From positions 682,001 through 746,000 of the forward strand of contig CAVRHO010000002.1 of NCBI GenBank assembly GCA_963721065.1: DNA of 64,000 nucleotides, given 5' to 3'. The notes below the pieces were generated by a model. The model was not told the origin of the DNA, ran no database searches, and worked only from the letters and a program-made list of their open reading frames with translations. Origin of the DNA: CAWBLP01 sp963721065 (GTDB taxonomy: Bacteria; Pseudomonadota; Alphaproteobacteria; Acetobacterales; Acetobacteraceae). The translations under genes were made by a program, and so were the position numbers. Below are positions 43,322 to 54,770 of this stretch, piece by piece; within the stretch, counting starts at the first letter, position 1; each line of letters opens with the position of its first letter.

Positions 43322-44428
43322 ATGAGCATTTTGCCGGAAAGTATGATGACCCACGGCAGGCCGCCGGCCAATGAGGCAAGCTTCGCTCCGCGCACGGCAG
43401 CCATCCCCGGCGGCACCCGCGTCCCGCTGTTGTTCGGGGCCCTGCTGCTCGCCAACGCGCTCGCCTGGCTGTGGGCGTGGGCCGTGTTCGCCCGCCATCC
43501 GGCGCTGCTGGGCACGGCGCTGCTGGCCTGGACATTCGGCCTGCGCCACGCCGTGGACGCCGACCACATCGCCGCCATCGACAACGTGGTGCGCAAGCTG
43601 ATGCACGAGGGTCGGCGCCCGGTGCTGGCCGGCACCTGGTTCTCCCTGGGGCACGCCGCGGTCGTGACGCTGGCGTGCGCGGCGATCGCCGCCACCGCGG
43701 CCGGCCTGCACGGCCGCCTCCCCATCCTCCACCGGTTCGGCGGCACCATCGGCACCGCGGTTTCGGCGGCTTTCCTGCTGACCATCGGGCTGATCAACCT
43801 GGTGGTGCTGTGCCGGGTGTGGCGACACCTGCGCAACCCGGGGCACCACGACCCGTCCGACCCCGGGCAGGCCGCCGGCGGCCTGCTGACCCGGTTGTTC
43901 GGCCCGTTGTTCCGCATCATCGGCCGCAGTTGGCACATGTTCCCCCTGGGCTTCCTGTTCGGCCTGGGCTTCGACACCGCCACCGAGATCGGCCTGCTCG
44001 GCCTGTCCGCCACTGAGGCCGTCCACGGCCTGTCGCCCTGGCGGATCATGGTCTTCCCGGCGCTGTTCACCGCCGGCATGGCGCTGGTGGACAGCGCCGA
44101 CAGCGTGCTGATGGTGCGTGCCTATGCCTGGGCGCTGGACCAGCCGCTGCGCCGGTTGTGGTACGACCTGGTGCTGACCGCCGCCGCGGCGGTGGTGGCC
44201 CTGCTGATCGGCGGGATCGAGGTGCTCGGGCTACTGGCGGACCGGCTGCACCTGTATCCCGGGCCGGGCGCGGTGGTCCGCGCCCTGAATGCCGCAAGCA
44301 CGCAGATCGGCGTGGGCATCGTGCTGGCGTTCCTGCTCGCCTGGGGCTTGTTCGCCGGCTGGAACCGCTGGCGCACCCCGGTGATGCCGGCTCTGCGCAT
44401 GCCTGGCGGACAGGCGCGAAAGCGCTGA
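43322..44428 (+). CDS. hoxN: HoxN/NixA-family nickel (or cobalt) permease
   Basis: About 368 residues with eight predicted helices. The NiCoT signature RHAVDADHIAAIDN (HX4DH) in helix II and LGFDTATEIGLL in helix III are exact. It imports Ni2+ (some members Co2+). Adjacency to nikR favours nickel and NikR control. The start is uncertain: ATG 43322 lacks a good ribosome site, ATG 43346 has GGAAAG just upstream, and GTG 43310 is also in frame. Confidence 0.9.
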   Translation: MSILPESMMTHGRPPANEASFAPRTAAIPGGTRVPLLFGALLLANALAWLWAWAVFARHPALLGTALLAWTFGLRHAVDADHIAAIDNVVRKLMHEGRRPVLAGTWFSLGHAAVVTLACAAIAATAAGLHGRLPILHRFGGTIGTAVSAAFLLTIGLINLVVLCRVWRHLRNPGHHDPSDPGQAAGGLLTRLFGPLFRIIGRSWHMFPLGFLFGLGFDTATEIGLLGLSATEAVHGLSPWRIMVFPALFTAGMALVDSADSVLMVRAYAWALDQPLRRLWYDLVLTAAAAVVALLIGGIEVLGLLADRLHLYPGPGAVVRALNAASTQIGVGIVLAFLLAWGLFAGWNRWRTPVMPALRMPGGQARKR

Positions 44429-44567
44429 ACAGGGCCCGGCGCAGCAACACGGATTTAACAGAAGTCGCGCGCGTGTGTTGCCAGCCCCCACACCCCATGC
44501 TAGACGCCCGCCGCCGGTATGGGCGCCGGTGATTGACCACGCCCGCGCTGCAGCGCGGCCCAAACAG

Positions 44568-45152
44568 ATGGAAGAAACGCTCGTGGCCGCAGAAGGCACG
44601 ACAATCGCATCAGGCGGGGGACTCGCCGACCGTTACGCCGCCGCTCTCTATTCCCACGCGGAAGACAGTCACGCGCTGGACGAAGTCGTGGCGCAGATGG
44701 AACATCTCGGCCGGATGATCGATGCCAGCGCGGATTTCCGCCGGCTGCTGCAATCGCCGCTGATCGACGTGAACCAGTCCACCAAGGCCGCGCAGGCCGT
44801 ACTGGAGCAGGAAGGCTTCGGCAAGCCGGTGCGCGACTTCGTCGGTGTCGTCGCCGCCAACCGTCGCCTGCGCAACCTGCGGGAGATCGTCAACGCCTTT
44901 GCGCGCCTGGTGGCGGAACGCCGCGGCATCATCACCGCGCATGTTGCCTCGGCCCACAAGCTGAGCGACCTCCAGCGCCAGCAGTTGCGCGCGCGGCTGA
45001 TCGAGGCGGGCTACGGCAACGTCAACATCAGTGAATCGGTCGAGCCCGACCTGCTGGGCGGCCTCGTCGTCCGCGTCGGTGCCCGTCTTTACGACACATC
45101 CTTGAAATCCCGCCTGCAGCGCCTGCAGTACGCCATGAAGGGAGCCGCCTGA
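44568..45152 (+). CDS. atpH: F1 ATP synthase subunit delta
   Basis: 194 residues; OSCP/delta family, which links F1 to the peripheral stalk. Typical segments: GGLADRYAAALYSHA near the N-terminus, helix RRLLQSPLIDVNQSTKAAQ, and the C-terminal VEPDLLGGLVVRVGARLYDTS. First gene of atpHAGDC. ATG 44568 is chosen; GTG 44583 (after GGAAGA) is an alternative. The 139-bp region upstream contains GCAACAC/GTGTTGC inverted arms (about 44445-44484) between the permease stop and atpH. Confidence 0.92.
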   Translation: MEETLVAAEGTTIASGGGLADRYAAALYSHAEDSHALDEVVAQMEHLGRMIDASADFRRLLQSPLIDVNQSTKAAQAVLEQEGFGKPVRDFVGVVAANRRLRNLREIVNAFARLVAERRGIITAHVASAHKLSDLQRQQLRARLIEAGYGNVNISESVEPDLLGGLVVRVGARLYDTSLKSRLQRLQYAMKGAA

Positions 45153-45153
45153 T

Positions 45154-46686
<1,533 letters not shown>

Positions 46687-46694
46687 TGCACCGT

Positions 46695-46801
46695 GTCATG
46701 GCCGGGTTTGCCCCGGCCATCCACGCATCAACGATCGGGCCACGCCGCTTGCCGCATACCTGCGGTCGGCGGCGGATGGCCGGGTCAGGCCCGGCCATGA
46801 C
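46695..46801 (-). repeat. Family-A palindromic repeat, copy 3, inside the atp operon
   Basis: 107-bp element with the same inverted ends (GTCATGGCCGGG ... CCGGCCATGAC) and, on the minus strand, the CCCGATCGTT core. It begins 9 bp after the atpA stop and ends 20 bp before atpG, so it is the whole atpA-atpG spacer. Confidence 0.85.
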
Positions 46802-46821
46802 GACAGGGCGAGGATGAGACG

Positions 46822-47700
46822 ATGCCCAGCCTGAAGGCACTCCGCAACCGCATCAACAGCGTGCGGTCCACGCAGAAGATCACCTCCGCCATGAAGATGG
46901 TGGCGGCGTCCAAGCTGCGCCGTGCGCAGACGCAGGCGGAAGCCGCGCGTCCCTATGCCGAACGCATGGACCGCATGCTGCGTGCGCTGGCCGGCTCGGT
47001 GACCGACATGCCGAACGCTCCGCCGCTGCTGATCGGCACGGGCAAGGACCAGGTGCACCTGCTGATCGCCGTCACCGCCGACCGCGGCCTGGCCGGTGCC
47101 TTCAACGCCAGTATCGGCCGGGCGACCAGGAATCTGGCGCGTCGGCTGGAGGCGGAAGGGAAGACGGTGAAGATCCTGGCGGTGGGCCGCAAGGGGCGCG
47201 ACTATCTGCGTCGCGAGCTGTCCAGCCGCTTTGTCGGCGACATCAGCTATGCCGGCAAGCGCCGCCTGGAGTTCTCCGATGCCGAGGCGATCAGCACGCG
47301 CATCACCCAGATGCTGGCCGCGGGTGAGATCGATGTCGCGACCATCGTCTACAACCGCTTCATTTCGGTGATCTCCCAGGAGGTGACCGAGCAGCAACTG
47401 GTGCCCGCCCCGCCGCCGGAGGGTGAAGTCGAGGATCTGGGCGGCGCGACCTACGAGTTCGAGCCGGATGAGGAGACCATCCTCGACCGGCTGCTGCCGC
47501 AGGCGCTGGCGATGCAGGTGTTCCGCGCGCTGCTGGAAAGCGCGGCCGGCGAACACGGCGCGCGCATGACCGCGATGGACAATGCGACGCGCAATGCCGG
47601 CGACATGATCAAGCGACTGACGCTGAACTACAACCGCGCCCGCCAGGCGAACATCACCAGGGAACTGATCGAGATCATCTCGGGCGCCGAAGCCCTCTGA
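46822..47700 (+). CDS. atpG: F1 ATP synthase subunit gamma
   Basis: 292 residues. The N-terminal helix (LKALRNRINSVRSTQKITSAMKMVAASK quoted in part as RSTQKITSAMKMV) and the C-terminal helix (MTAMDNATRNAGDMIKRLTL) form the rotor coiled coil; DRGLAGAFN is the conserved central strand. Preceded by GGCGAGGATGAG. It follows the family-A repeat and precedes atpD by 27 bp. Confidence 0.97.
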   Translation: MPSLKALRNRINSVRSTQKITSAMKMVAASKLRRAQTQAEAARPYAERMDRMLRALAGSVTDMPNAPPLLIGTGKDQVHLLIAVTADRGLAGAFNASIGRATRNLARRLEAEGKTVKILAVGRKGRDYLRRELSSRFVGDISYAGKRRLEFSDAEAISTRITQMLAAGEIDVATIVYNRFISVISQEVTEQQLVPAPPPEGEVEDLGGATYEFEPDEETILDRLLPQALAMQVFRALLESAAGEHGARMTAMDNATRNAGDMIKRLTLNYNRARQANITRELIEIISGAEAL

Positions 47701-47727
47701 TCGCGACGAAACTAAGGAACAGGCATC

Positions 47728-49164
<1,437 letters not shown>

Positions 49165-49195
49165 CTGCCTATGGGGCGGCGGCAATCGCTGCCCC

Positions 49196-49260
49196 GAGCC
49201 GGCTTCGGCCGGCCCACTCCATGCGGGATGGCCGGCGCAGGCCGGCCATCCACGACTTGC
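49196..49260. repeat. Palindromic spacer between atpD and atpC
   Basis: Two adjacent hairpins, GAGCCGGCTTCGGCCGGC-like (about 49196-49212) and GGCCGGCGCAGGCCGGCC (about 49229-49248) followed by ATCCACGACTT. The second resembles one end of the family-A/B repeats, so this looks like a decayed half element. Confidence 0.6.
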
Positions 49261-49293
49261 TAACCGGCCACTGGCCCCAAGGACCCGAACACC

Positions 49294-49716
49294 ATGCCCG
49301 TGAACCTGGAAATCGTCAGCCCGGAGAAGCTGCTGCTGTCCCGTCCGGTGGACATGGTGGTGATCCCCGGCAGCGAGGGCGACATGGGCGTGCTGGAAGG
49401 CCACCAGCCGATGATCGTCATGCTGCGCGGCGGCGCCATCGCGCTGTATGAGAACGATCGCGTCACCGACACGCTGTATGTCGCCGGCGGCTTTGCCGAA
49501 GTCACGCCGGAGCGCTGCACCGTGCTGGCGCAGGAAGCCGTGCCGCTGGCCGAACTCGACCGGGCCGAGGGTGAGCGTCGCCTGGCGGAGGCCGAGGCGC
49601 ATTACGCCCAGATCGACACGTCCGACATTGTTTCCGAGGAACTGGCGCTGGAGCGCGTGCAGTCGGCGCGGGCGTTCCTTGAAGCGCTGGACGGGCTGCT
49701 GACCGGCCACCACTGA
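49294..49716 (+). CDS. atpC: F1 ATP synthase subunit epsilon
   Basis: 140 residues. The beta-sandwich N-terminal domain starts MPVNLEIVSPEKLLLSRPVD, with the conserved PGSEGDMGVLEGHQPM loop. The C-terminal part is helical and regulatory. The spacer from atpD is 129 bp and contains hairpins, longer than usual. Confidence 0.95.
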   Translation: MPVNLEIVSPEKLLLSRPVDMVVIPGSEGDMGVLEGHQPMIVMLRGGAIALYENDRVTDTLYVAGGFAEVTPERCTVLAQEAVPLAELDRAEGERRLAEAEAHYAQIDTSDIVSEELALERVQSARAFLEALDGLLTGHH

Positions 49717-49725
49717 CGCCGCATC

Positions 49726-49905
49726 CTACCGCGCCGGAGGATACAGCTCGGCGATGTCGATGCTGATCCCCGGTGGATAGAGCGTGATCGTGCCGACATG
49801 GATAATGCGCGAAACGATCTGCTCGCCGTCACGCCGGTGATGCACCAGCCAGCGCGACGGGTGAGGCAGGGCCGATGCGCTACCCTGTGCAACGGGCCCT
49901 GATCC
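49726..49905 (-). pseudogene. Remnant of an Uma2-family gene (C-terminal end only)
   Basis: Reading from 49905 down to the TAG at 49726-49728, the frame encodes WLVHHRRDGEQIVSRII followed by TLYPPGISIDIAELYPP. This aligns with the C-terminus of the intact Uma2 protein at 60222-60776 (IIHHARGDDGSIATRIV and RLDPPGLELAELAP). An in-frame TGA at 49906-49908 and no N-terminal domain upstream indicate a truncated relic. It lies between atpC and the GST gene. Confidence 0.45.
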
Positions 49906-49933
49906 TCAACCCCGCATCGCTCGGGCGCTGCCG

Positions 49934-50536
49934 CTACTCCCGCATTGCCCGCGCCCGCTTCGCCGCCGGCCGGTCCCAGCAACGGTGCAGCCAGTCATGC
50001 ACCTTGGGCCAGCGTCCCAGGTCCATGCCCAGGCCGCGATACAGCGCCGCGGCGACGTTCAGGTCGGCGACGCTGAACTCTGGTCCGGCCAGCCACGGTC
50101 CCTTGGCGCAGGCGGTTTCCAGCACGTCCATTGCCGGCTCGATTTCCGCCCAGGCCGCTTCCGCCACCTCCGGCTTGCGCTCGGCCGGCGGCAGCACCAG
50201 GGCGTGGTTGGCGAAGGTGACGATCTGCCGGTCCAGCCGGTCCACCTCCCAGAAGCTCCACTGCCAGGCCAGCGCCTCGTTGTGGGGGTCGGTCGGGTAG
50301 AGCCTGCCGTGCTTCTTGGCCAGATACAGGTTGATCGCCATGGATTCCGACAGCACGAAGCCGTCGTCATCGATGGTGGGCACGCGGCCGTTCGGGTTCA
50401 GTGCGCGGTATTCCGGTGTGCGCGTGCCGGGCGAGCGTGGCGCCAGATCGACCTGGTCGTAGGGAATGCCGAGTTCCTCCACCATCCACAGGGTGCGGAC
50501 GGTTCGCGAGCGGGCAGAGCCGTAGATGCGCAACAT
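49934..50536 (-). CDS. Glutathione S-transferase family protein
   Basis: 200 residues. Thioredoxin-fold N-terminal domain (MLRIYGSARSRTVRTLWMVEE; the SRSRT stretch occupies the catalytic-loop position) with the glutathione gamma-Glu site LSESMAINLYL and cis-proline region GRVPTIDDD, then an all-helical C-terminal domain. Preceded by GGGAGGGAAACC. Substrate unknown. Confidence 0.9.
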   Translation of the reverse strand: MLRIYGSARSRTVRTLWMVEELGIPYDQVDLAPRSPGTRTPEYRALNPNGRVPTIDDDGFVLSESMAINLYLAKKHGRLYPTDPHNEALAWQWSFWEVDRLDRQIVTFANHALVLPPAERKPEVAEAAWAEIEPAMDVLETACAKGPWLAGPEFSVADLNVAAALYRGLGMDLGRWPKVHDWLHRCWDRPAAKRARAMRE

Positions 50537-50631
50537 GGTTTCCCTCCCTGGATGTGCAGACAGTATTGCAGCACCCGGGGGAGATGCCAGTCCGCAACAC
50601 GCCTCTTGCGTCGGACGATCGGCGCGGGGAT

Positions 50632-50708
50632 CCCGCTGCCCGCTGCCCGCTGCCCGCTGCCCGCTGCCCGCTGCCCGCTGCCCGCTGCCCGCTGCCCGCT
50701 GCCCGCTG
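50632..50708. repeat. Eleven exact copies of the heptamer CCCGCTG
   Basis: 77 bp of perfect CCCGCTG repeats followed by degenerate copies. It lies in the gap between the GST start and the MFS transporter stop (minus strand), upstream of the GST promoter. A 7-bp unit is a classic VNTR/slippage substrate. Confidence 0.95.
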
Positions 50709-50747
50709 CCCGCCGTTCGCTACTCGCCGTTGGTCGTCTGCCGGCCC

Positions 50748-51944
50748 TCAGTGCGGCGTTTGCGGCAGAGCTCCGGGACCGGTCGGCAGGCCCAGGCTGG
50801 CGATGCCGGCCAGGAACAGCACGCCCACCATGCTCCACACCACGGCCTCGGGGCCTTTGGCCGCGGCGAGCAGGGCCAGGCCGGCCAGCGCCACCGCGGC
50901 CAGCCCGTTCGACAGTCCCAGCGCGATGCCGGACCCCAGCGAGCGGTTCTCCGGGAAGATGTCCTGCCCGATCAGGATGCTGAGCGGCATCGAGGAGAAC
51001 AGCGCGATACCGAACAGCCCCAGCATGACCCATTGCCAGGTGCCGGTGCTCAGTTGGAAGCCGACCAACAGCAGCATGCTCAGCATGCTGGACCCGAACA
51101 GCACCGGCTTGCGCCCGATGCGGTCGGCCAGGTGTCCGCCGCTGATATTGCCGATGATGCCGACGACCAGCAGCACGGTGATCAGCGCGGCGCCCTCGGT
51201 CAGGCTGTGGCCGCGCTGGTGCCAGACCACCGGCAGGTAGGTGACCACGCCGAAGATCCCCAGCGCGCGCAGCAGCGAGAACAGCACCAGCATGGTCATG
51301 GGGCCGCGATGCCGGCGCCAGGCGATCGGCTGGGCGGATTTGTGCCGGGGCACCTGCACCGGCAGATGCCGCCACAGGACGGCGGCGCTGATCAGGGCCG
51401 GCAGGGCCAGCACCCACAGGTCGTGCAACCCGCGATACACCACCACCAGGCTCGCGGCGAGCGGCCAGACCCCGCGCCCCAGCTCGCCGCCCACCAGGAA
51501 CAGCGACATGCCCAGGCCCAGCCTCGGCCCGCTCAACCGGCGGGCGCCGGCCAGGGCCTGCGGGTGGAACAGGGCGTTGCTGACACCGATCAAAACCAAA
51601 GCCGGGACAAGCGCCCACATGCTCGGCGCCAGCCCGATCATCATCGCCGCGATGTTGGAGCCGAGCACGCCGGCCAGGATGAAGAGGCGTCCGCCGATGT
51701 AGTCGGCGAACCAGCCGCTGACGACCTGCAGGGCCTGGCCGATCAGCAGCGCCGACATCACCGTGCCGGCCATCGCGGTGTTCTGGTGCAGCGCCAGCAG
51801 GACGGCTGGCAGCACGCCCGGCAGGTAGTTGGCGGATCCGTCGTTCAGGAAGTGCAGCCAGCTCAGGCCCAGCAGCCGGCTGTAGTGCGGCCGCTCGGGC
51901 GGCGCCTGGACGCGTATTTCTGCGGGTGACGTGCGTGCGTCCAT
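50748..51944 (-). CDS. MFS transporter, fosmidomycin-resistance-like
   Basis: 398 residues, twelve predicted helices. The opening helix HFLNDGSANYLPGVLPAVL resembles the Fsr subgroup, and the loop 2-3 motif appears as GWFADYIGGRL and GGHLADRIGRK. It exports or imports an unknown small molecule by proton coupling. The next minus-strand gene upstream (FAD oxidase) ends 69 bp before its start, so they may be cotranscribed. Confidence 0.87.
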   Translation of the reverse strand: MDARTSPAEIRVQAPPERPHYSRLLGLSWLHFLNDGSANYLPGVLPAVLLALHQNTAMAGTVMSALLIGQALQVVSGWFADYIGGRLFILAGVLGSNIAAMMIGLAPSMWALVPALVLIGVSNALFHPQALAGARRLSGPRLGLGMSLFLVGGELGRGVWPLAASLVVVYRGLHDLWVLALPALISAAVLWRHLPVQVPRHKSAQPIAWRRHRGPMTMLVLFSLLRALGIFGVVTYLPVVWHQRGHSLTEGAALITVLLVVGIIGNISGGHLADRIGRKPVLFGSSMLSMLLLVGFQLSTGTWQWVMLGLFGIALFSSMPLSILIGQDIFPENRSLGSGIALGLSNGLAAVALAGLALLAAAKGPEAVVWSMVGVLFLAGIASLGLPTGPGALPQTPH

Positions 51945-52013
51945 CAGGATGTCAGCTCTTCCGTATTGATGCGAGGGACTGCCGGCGCCGGATCCATCGG
52001 GTGGCGCCGGCAG

Positions 52014-53153
52014 TCAGCGCAGCGGCGGTTGGCGCCCGGCCGGGGCATGGCGGCGCAACGGATCGAACGGCACCAGGTCGCAGGCGAGTGGCCGCTCGAG
52101 AACGAGGTTCGCCAACAGCGACCCGGCGAACGGACCGATGGTCAGCCCGGCCGCTCCGAGACCGTTGCCGATCACCAGTCCACCGATCGCGCCCACCCGG
52201 CCAAGCAGCGGCCGAATCCCGGGCGCGACCGGACGAAAGCCGACCCGCGTTTCAACCAAGGTCGCCGGGCCCAGGCCGGGGGCGATGCGCAACGCCTCGG
52301 TCAGCACCTCATGCTGGCCCGCCGCCGTGACGCGGTAGTCGAAGCCGCTGCCGGTTTCGCGGGTTGCGCCGACCACCAGGCGGCCATTGTCGAACGGCAC
52401 CAGGTAGTGGCTGCCCGGCGGCAGGATCACCGGCCAGGACTCGGTCGCGGTGTCCGGCATGTGCAGGTGCACGATCTGCCCACGCTGCGGCTCGATCGGC
52501 AGGACGATATCCAGGGGCCGCAGCAGGGCAGGGGCCCAGACCCCTGCGGCGACCACGACCTGGTCGGCCGCCAGCATGTCGCCCGCCAGTCGCACCCCGG
52601 TAACCCGGTCGCCGCTTCTTTCCAGCGTGGCGTGCCCGGACCGGACCACCGCGCCGTGATGCTGCGCCGCCCGCAGCAGCGCCGCGGCGAGCTTGCGTCC
52701 GTCCACCCGCGCGCCGCCGGTCACGTGGACGCCCGCCAATCCCGGCCGCAGTGCCGGAAACAGTCGCTGGGCGTCACGGGCGGACACAGCCGCGACCTGC
52801 CCCATCTCAGGCGTTTCGTCCTGCCGGCGTCGCAGCAGGTCCTCCATGAAGGACAGCTCGCCCGCGTCGTCCGATACCAGCAGGGCGCCGGACCGGCGAT
52901 ACCCCAGGTCCGTTTCGCCCAGGGCCGCGAGTGCATCCACCAGCGCGGGATAGTAGCGCCCGCCGCCCGCGTAGAGGCGGTAGAACGCCGGATCCTCCGC
53001 CCCGGACGCCCAGGGGCACACGATGCCCGCGCCAGCCGCCGTTGCCCGGCCGTCCAGGGCCTGATCGACGATGGTGACCGCGGCCCCTTCGCGCGCCAGG
53101 TGATACGCCGTGCTGGCCCCGAGAATGCCGGCGCCAACGATGACCACTTGCAT
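52014..53153 (-). CDS. FAD-dependent oxidoreductase, DadA/glycine-oxidase-like
   Basis: 379 residues of the DAO fold. Dinucleotide motif VGAGILGASTAYHLA at the N-terminus, a second FAD contact VVVAAGVWAPALL near 200 and the C-terminal GLVIGNGLGAAGLTIGP. Members oxidise amines or D-amino acids; the substrate is not evident. Located upstream of the MFS gene on the same strand, which may supply its substrate or export its product (inference). Confidence 0.85.
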   Translation of the reverse strand: MQVVIVGAGILGASTAYHLAREGAAVTIVDQALDGRATAAGAGIVCPWASGAEDPAFYRLYAGGGRYYPALVDALAALGETDLGYRRSGALLVSDDAGELSFMEDLLRRRQDETPEMGQVAAVSARDAQRLFPALRPGLAGVHVTGGARVDGRKLAAALLRAAQHHGAVVRSGHATLERSGDRVTGVRLAGDMLAADQVVVAAGVWAPALLRPLDIVLPIEPQRGQIVHLHMPDTATESWPVILPPGSHYLVPFDNGRLVVGATRETGSGFDYRVTAAGQHEVLTEALRIAPGLGPATLVETRVGFRPVAPGIRPLLGRVGAIGGLVIGNGLGAAGLTIGPFAGSLLANLVLERPLACDLVPFDPLRRHAPAGRQPPLR

Positions 53154-53305
53154 TGTTCAGTCCCGATCAGGATGCCGATTGGGCGTCTCGCCCGCGCGCA
53201 GGGAGTCCTCCCCGATCCGGGGCGCGGCGAGAACCCCGCGCGCCGGGTATCAGCCCAAACCGCGGCGCATCCGCCGCCAGGCGCGCTGGCCGGCGGTGCT
53301 TGCGG

Positions 53306-53608
53306 TCAGACCGCGCCCATCCGCTTCAGCTCCCGGCTGAGCTGCTGCACGGCCTTGCTGCCGAACGCCACGTAGAGACGCCGTGAGACCAGAACGGCCA
53401 GCCAGTCCGGGCGTTCACGCAGCACGCCGTCGGCGACGAGCTGGTCCGCCTCCTCGGCGATCGCCGCGTTGATCCGGTCGATCACGTCGTCGGCCAGCAC
53501 CTCCCCGGCGAATTCCTTTACCCGGGCGTTGAGCCGAGCGGTGGCGAGGACCTCGCGGTCGGTGACCTTGGCGGGGGTTTCGAAGAGCAGCTTCTGCAGG
53601 TCTGCCAT
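53306..53608 (-). CDS. Small conserved-looking protein of unknown function
   Basis: 100 residues, mostly helical, starting MADLQKLLFETPAKVTDREV. A regular heptad-like pattern (VLADDVIDRINAAIAEEADQL) suggests a helical bundle or coiled coil. I do not recognise a family. It lies 30 bp after the Uma2 stop on the same strand. The ribosome site AGGACGG is 12 bp upstream, a bit far. Confidence 0.6.
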   Translation of the reverse strand: MADLQKLLFETPAKVTDREVLATARLNARVKEFAGEVLADDVIDRINAAIAEEADQLVADGVLRERPDWLAVLVSRRLYVAFGSKAVQQLSRELKRMGAV

Positions 53609-53638
53609 GGCTGCGTGACCGTCCTGGTTGGAAGGCGT

Positions 53639-54232
53639 TCAGCGGAAGAGTGTCGAAGCCTGAATGCGGACCTCCGGCAGCAGTTCCGGCTGCAGCACGC
53701 CGTCCCGGTCGATGCACTGGATCGTTGCGTAGCCGTCCGGCCTGGGCTGGCGGCAGATCTCGATTTCCGCGGCGGCGAGATCGACGATCCAGAGTTCCGG
53801 GACAGCATGGCGGGCGTAGAGCGCGCGCTTCACGGCGCGGTCGTATCCCAGGCTGGCATCGGCCACTTCGATCAGCAGCAGGATATCGGTCGGCGTGGGG
53901 TGGGCGTCCCGGTAAAAGTCAGGTCGGGGCCGGAGCAGTGCGACGTCCGGCTCGGGCTCGCTGAGATCATCGAGTTGGATGGGACCCTGCACCGACACAA
54001 TGGCCCGATCGCCAACCGCCTGCACAAGCGTATGGTTGAGAGCGTTGACCGTGCCGTGATGATAGCTGCCGATCGGCGACATGGCGACCAACTCCCCCTC
54101 GATCAGTTCGACGCGGTCGCGTTCGCCCAGGATGCCCACTTCGCCCATGCGGTGATATTCAGCCACCGTAATAGGCCGGCGTGTCACCCATGGATTGGCG
54201 GCCAGGAGGCGGGGTTCGTCGAGCACGGCCAT
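53639..54232 (-). CDS. Uma2-family endonuclease-like protein
   Basis: 197 residues from ATG 54232 (AGGGA upstream). PD-(D/E)XK nuclease-like fold: LIEGELVAMSPIGSYHHGTV, EPDVALLRP, LLLIEVADASLGYD, then KRALYARHAVPELWIVDL with the conserved lysine. Uma2 proteins are abundant in cyanobacteria and some alphaproteobacteria; their biological role is poorly known. A second intact copy is at 60222. Confidence 0.87.
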   Translation of the reverse strand: MAVLDEPRLLAANPWVTRRPITVAEYHRMGEVGILGERDRVELIEGELVAMSPIGSYHHGTVNALNHTLVQAVGDRAIVSVQGPIQLDDLSEPEPDVALLRPRPDFYRDAHPTPTDILLLIEVADASLGYDRAVKRALYARHAVPELWIVDLAAAEIEICRQPRPDGYATIQCIDRDGVLQPELLPEVRIQASTLFR

Positions 54233-54630
54233 TTCCCTGGTTCTGCAAGACAAAAATAGGATGAGCGGCGGAGAGGGACAACCAAATCAGCCGGCAGAGA
54301 TCAGGAACGGGCTGCGGCACCCTGGCGGCGAGCCCGGGCCGGTAGGCATGGGGCGGAGCCCTGCGGGCCGCCCTTGCAGGCACAGCGTGGGGTCCGGAGG
54401 GCTGCCCGACGCGCTGCAGGCCCGCATGGCGCGGAAGATTGGGCGGACTATCGCCCGCCATGCACGGCTCGCCCCAGTCAGCGGACCCGACGAGGACGTG
54501 GGTGCCCGGCGCGCGCTGCGCGGGCCGGCGATCAAAGAAACAGTGTGGCGTGCCGGTTCTGCCGGAGCAGCCGCGACGGACGCTTGCGGCCCGTTATGCC
54601 AGTCCGTGCAATCGCCGACTCTCGACCGCT
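54233..54630. other. Intergenic, no gene seen
   Basis: About 400 bp upstream of the Uma2 gene. It is GC-rich, with scattered palindromic bits such as GGCGGAGCCCTGCGGGCCGCC. Frames across it are unconserved. The family-B repeat follows directly. Confidence 0.45.
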
Positions 54631-54770
54631 GGCCCAACCGTCGTGGCGGCCGCAGGCTCGCCATCCACGATGTTGTTGATGGCGACAGCGAAAGTCGTGG
54701 ATGGCCGGCCTTCGCCGGCCATGACGCTGAATGCTCGCCCGTGCGTCAAACGATACGCGGGTTGGTATTA
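54631..54770 (-). repeat. Family-B dispersed repeat, copy 2, supplying a stop codon
   Basis: 140-bp inverted match to 43102-43240. Its first bases (TAA of TAATACCAACC on the minus strand, 54770-54768) are the stop codon of the MoaD-like gene. Confidence 0.85.

Noticed and set aside
54287..54664. 125-residue minus-strand frame between Uma2 and the MoaD-like gene
   Set aside because: Composition is typical of non-coding GC-rich DNA, and the frame runs into the family-B repeat.
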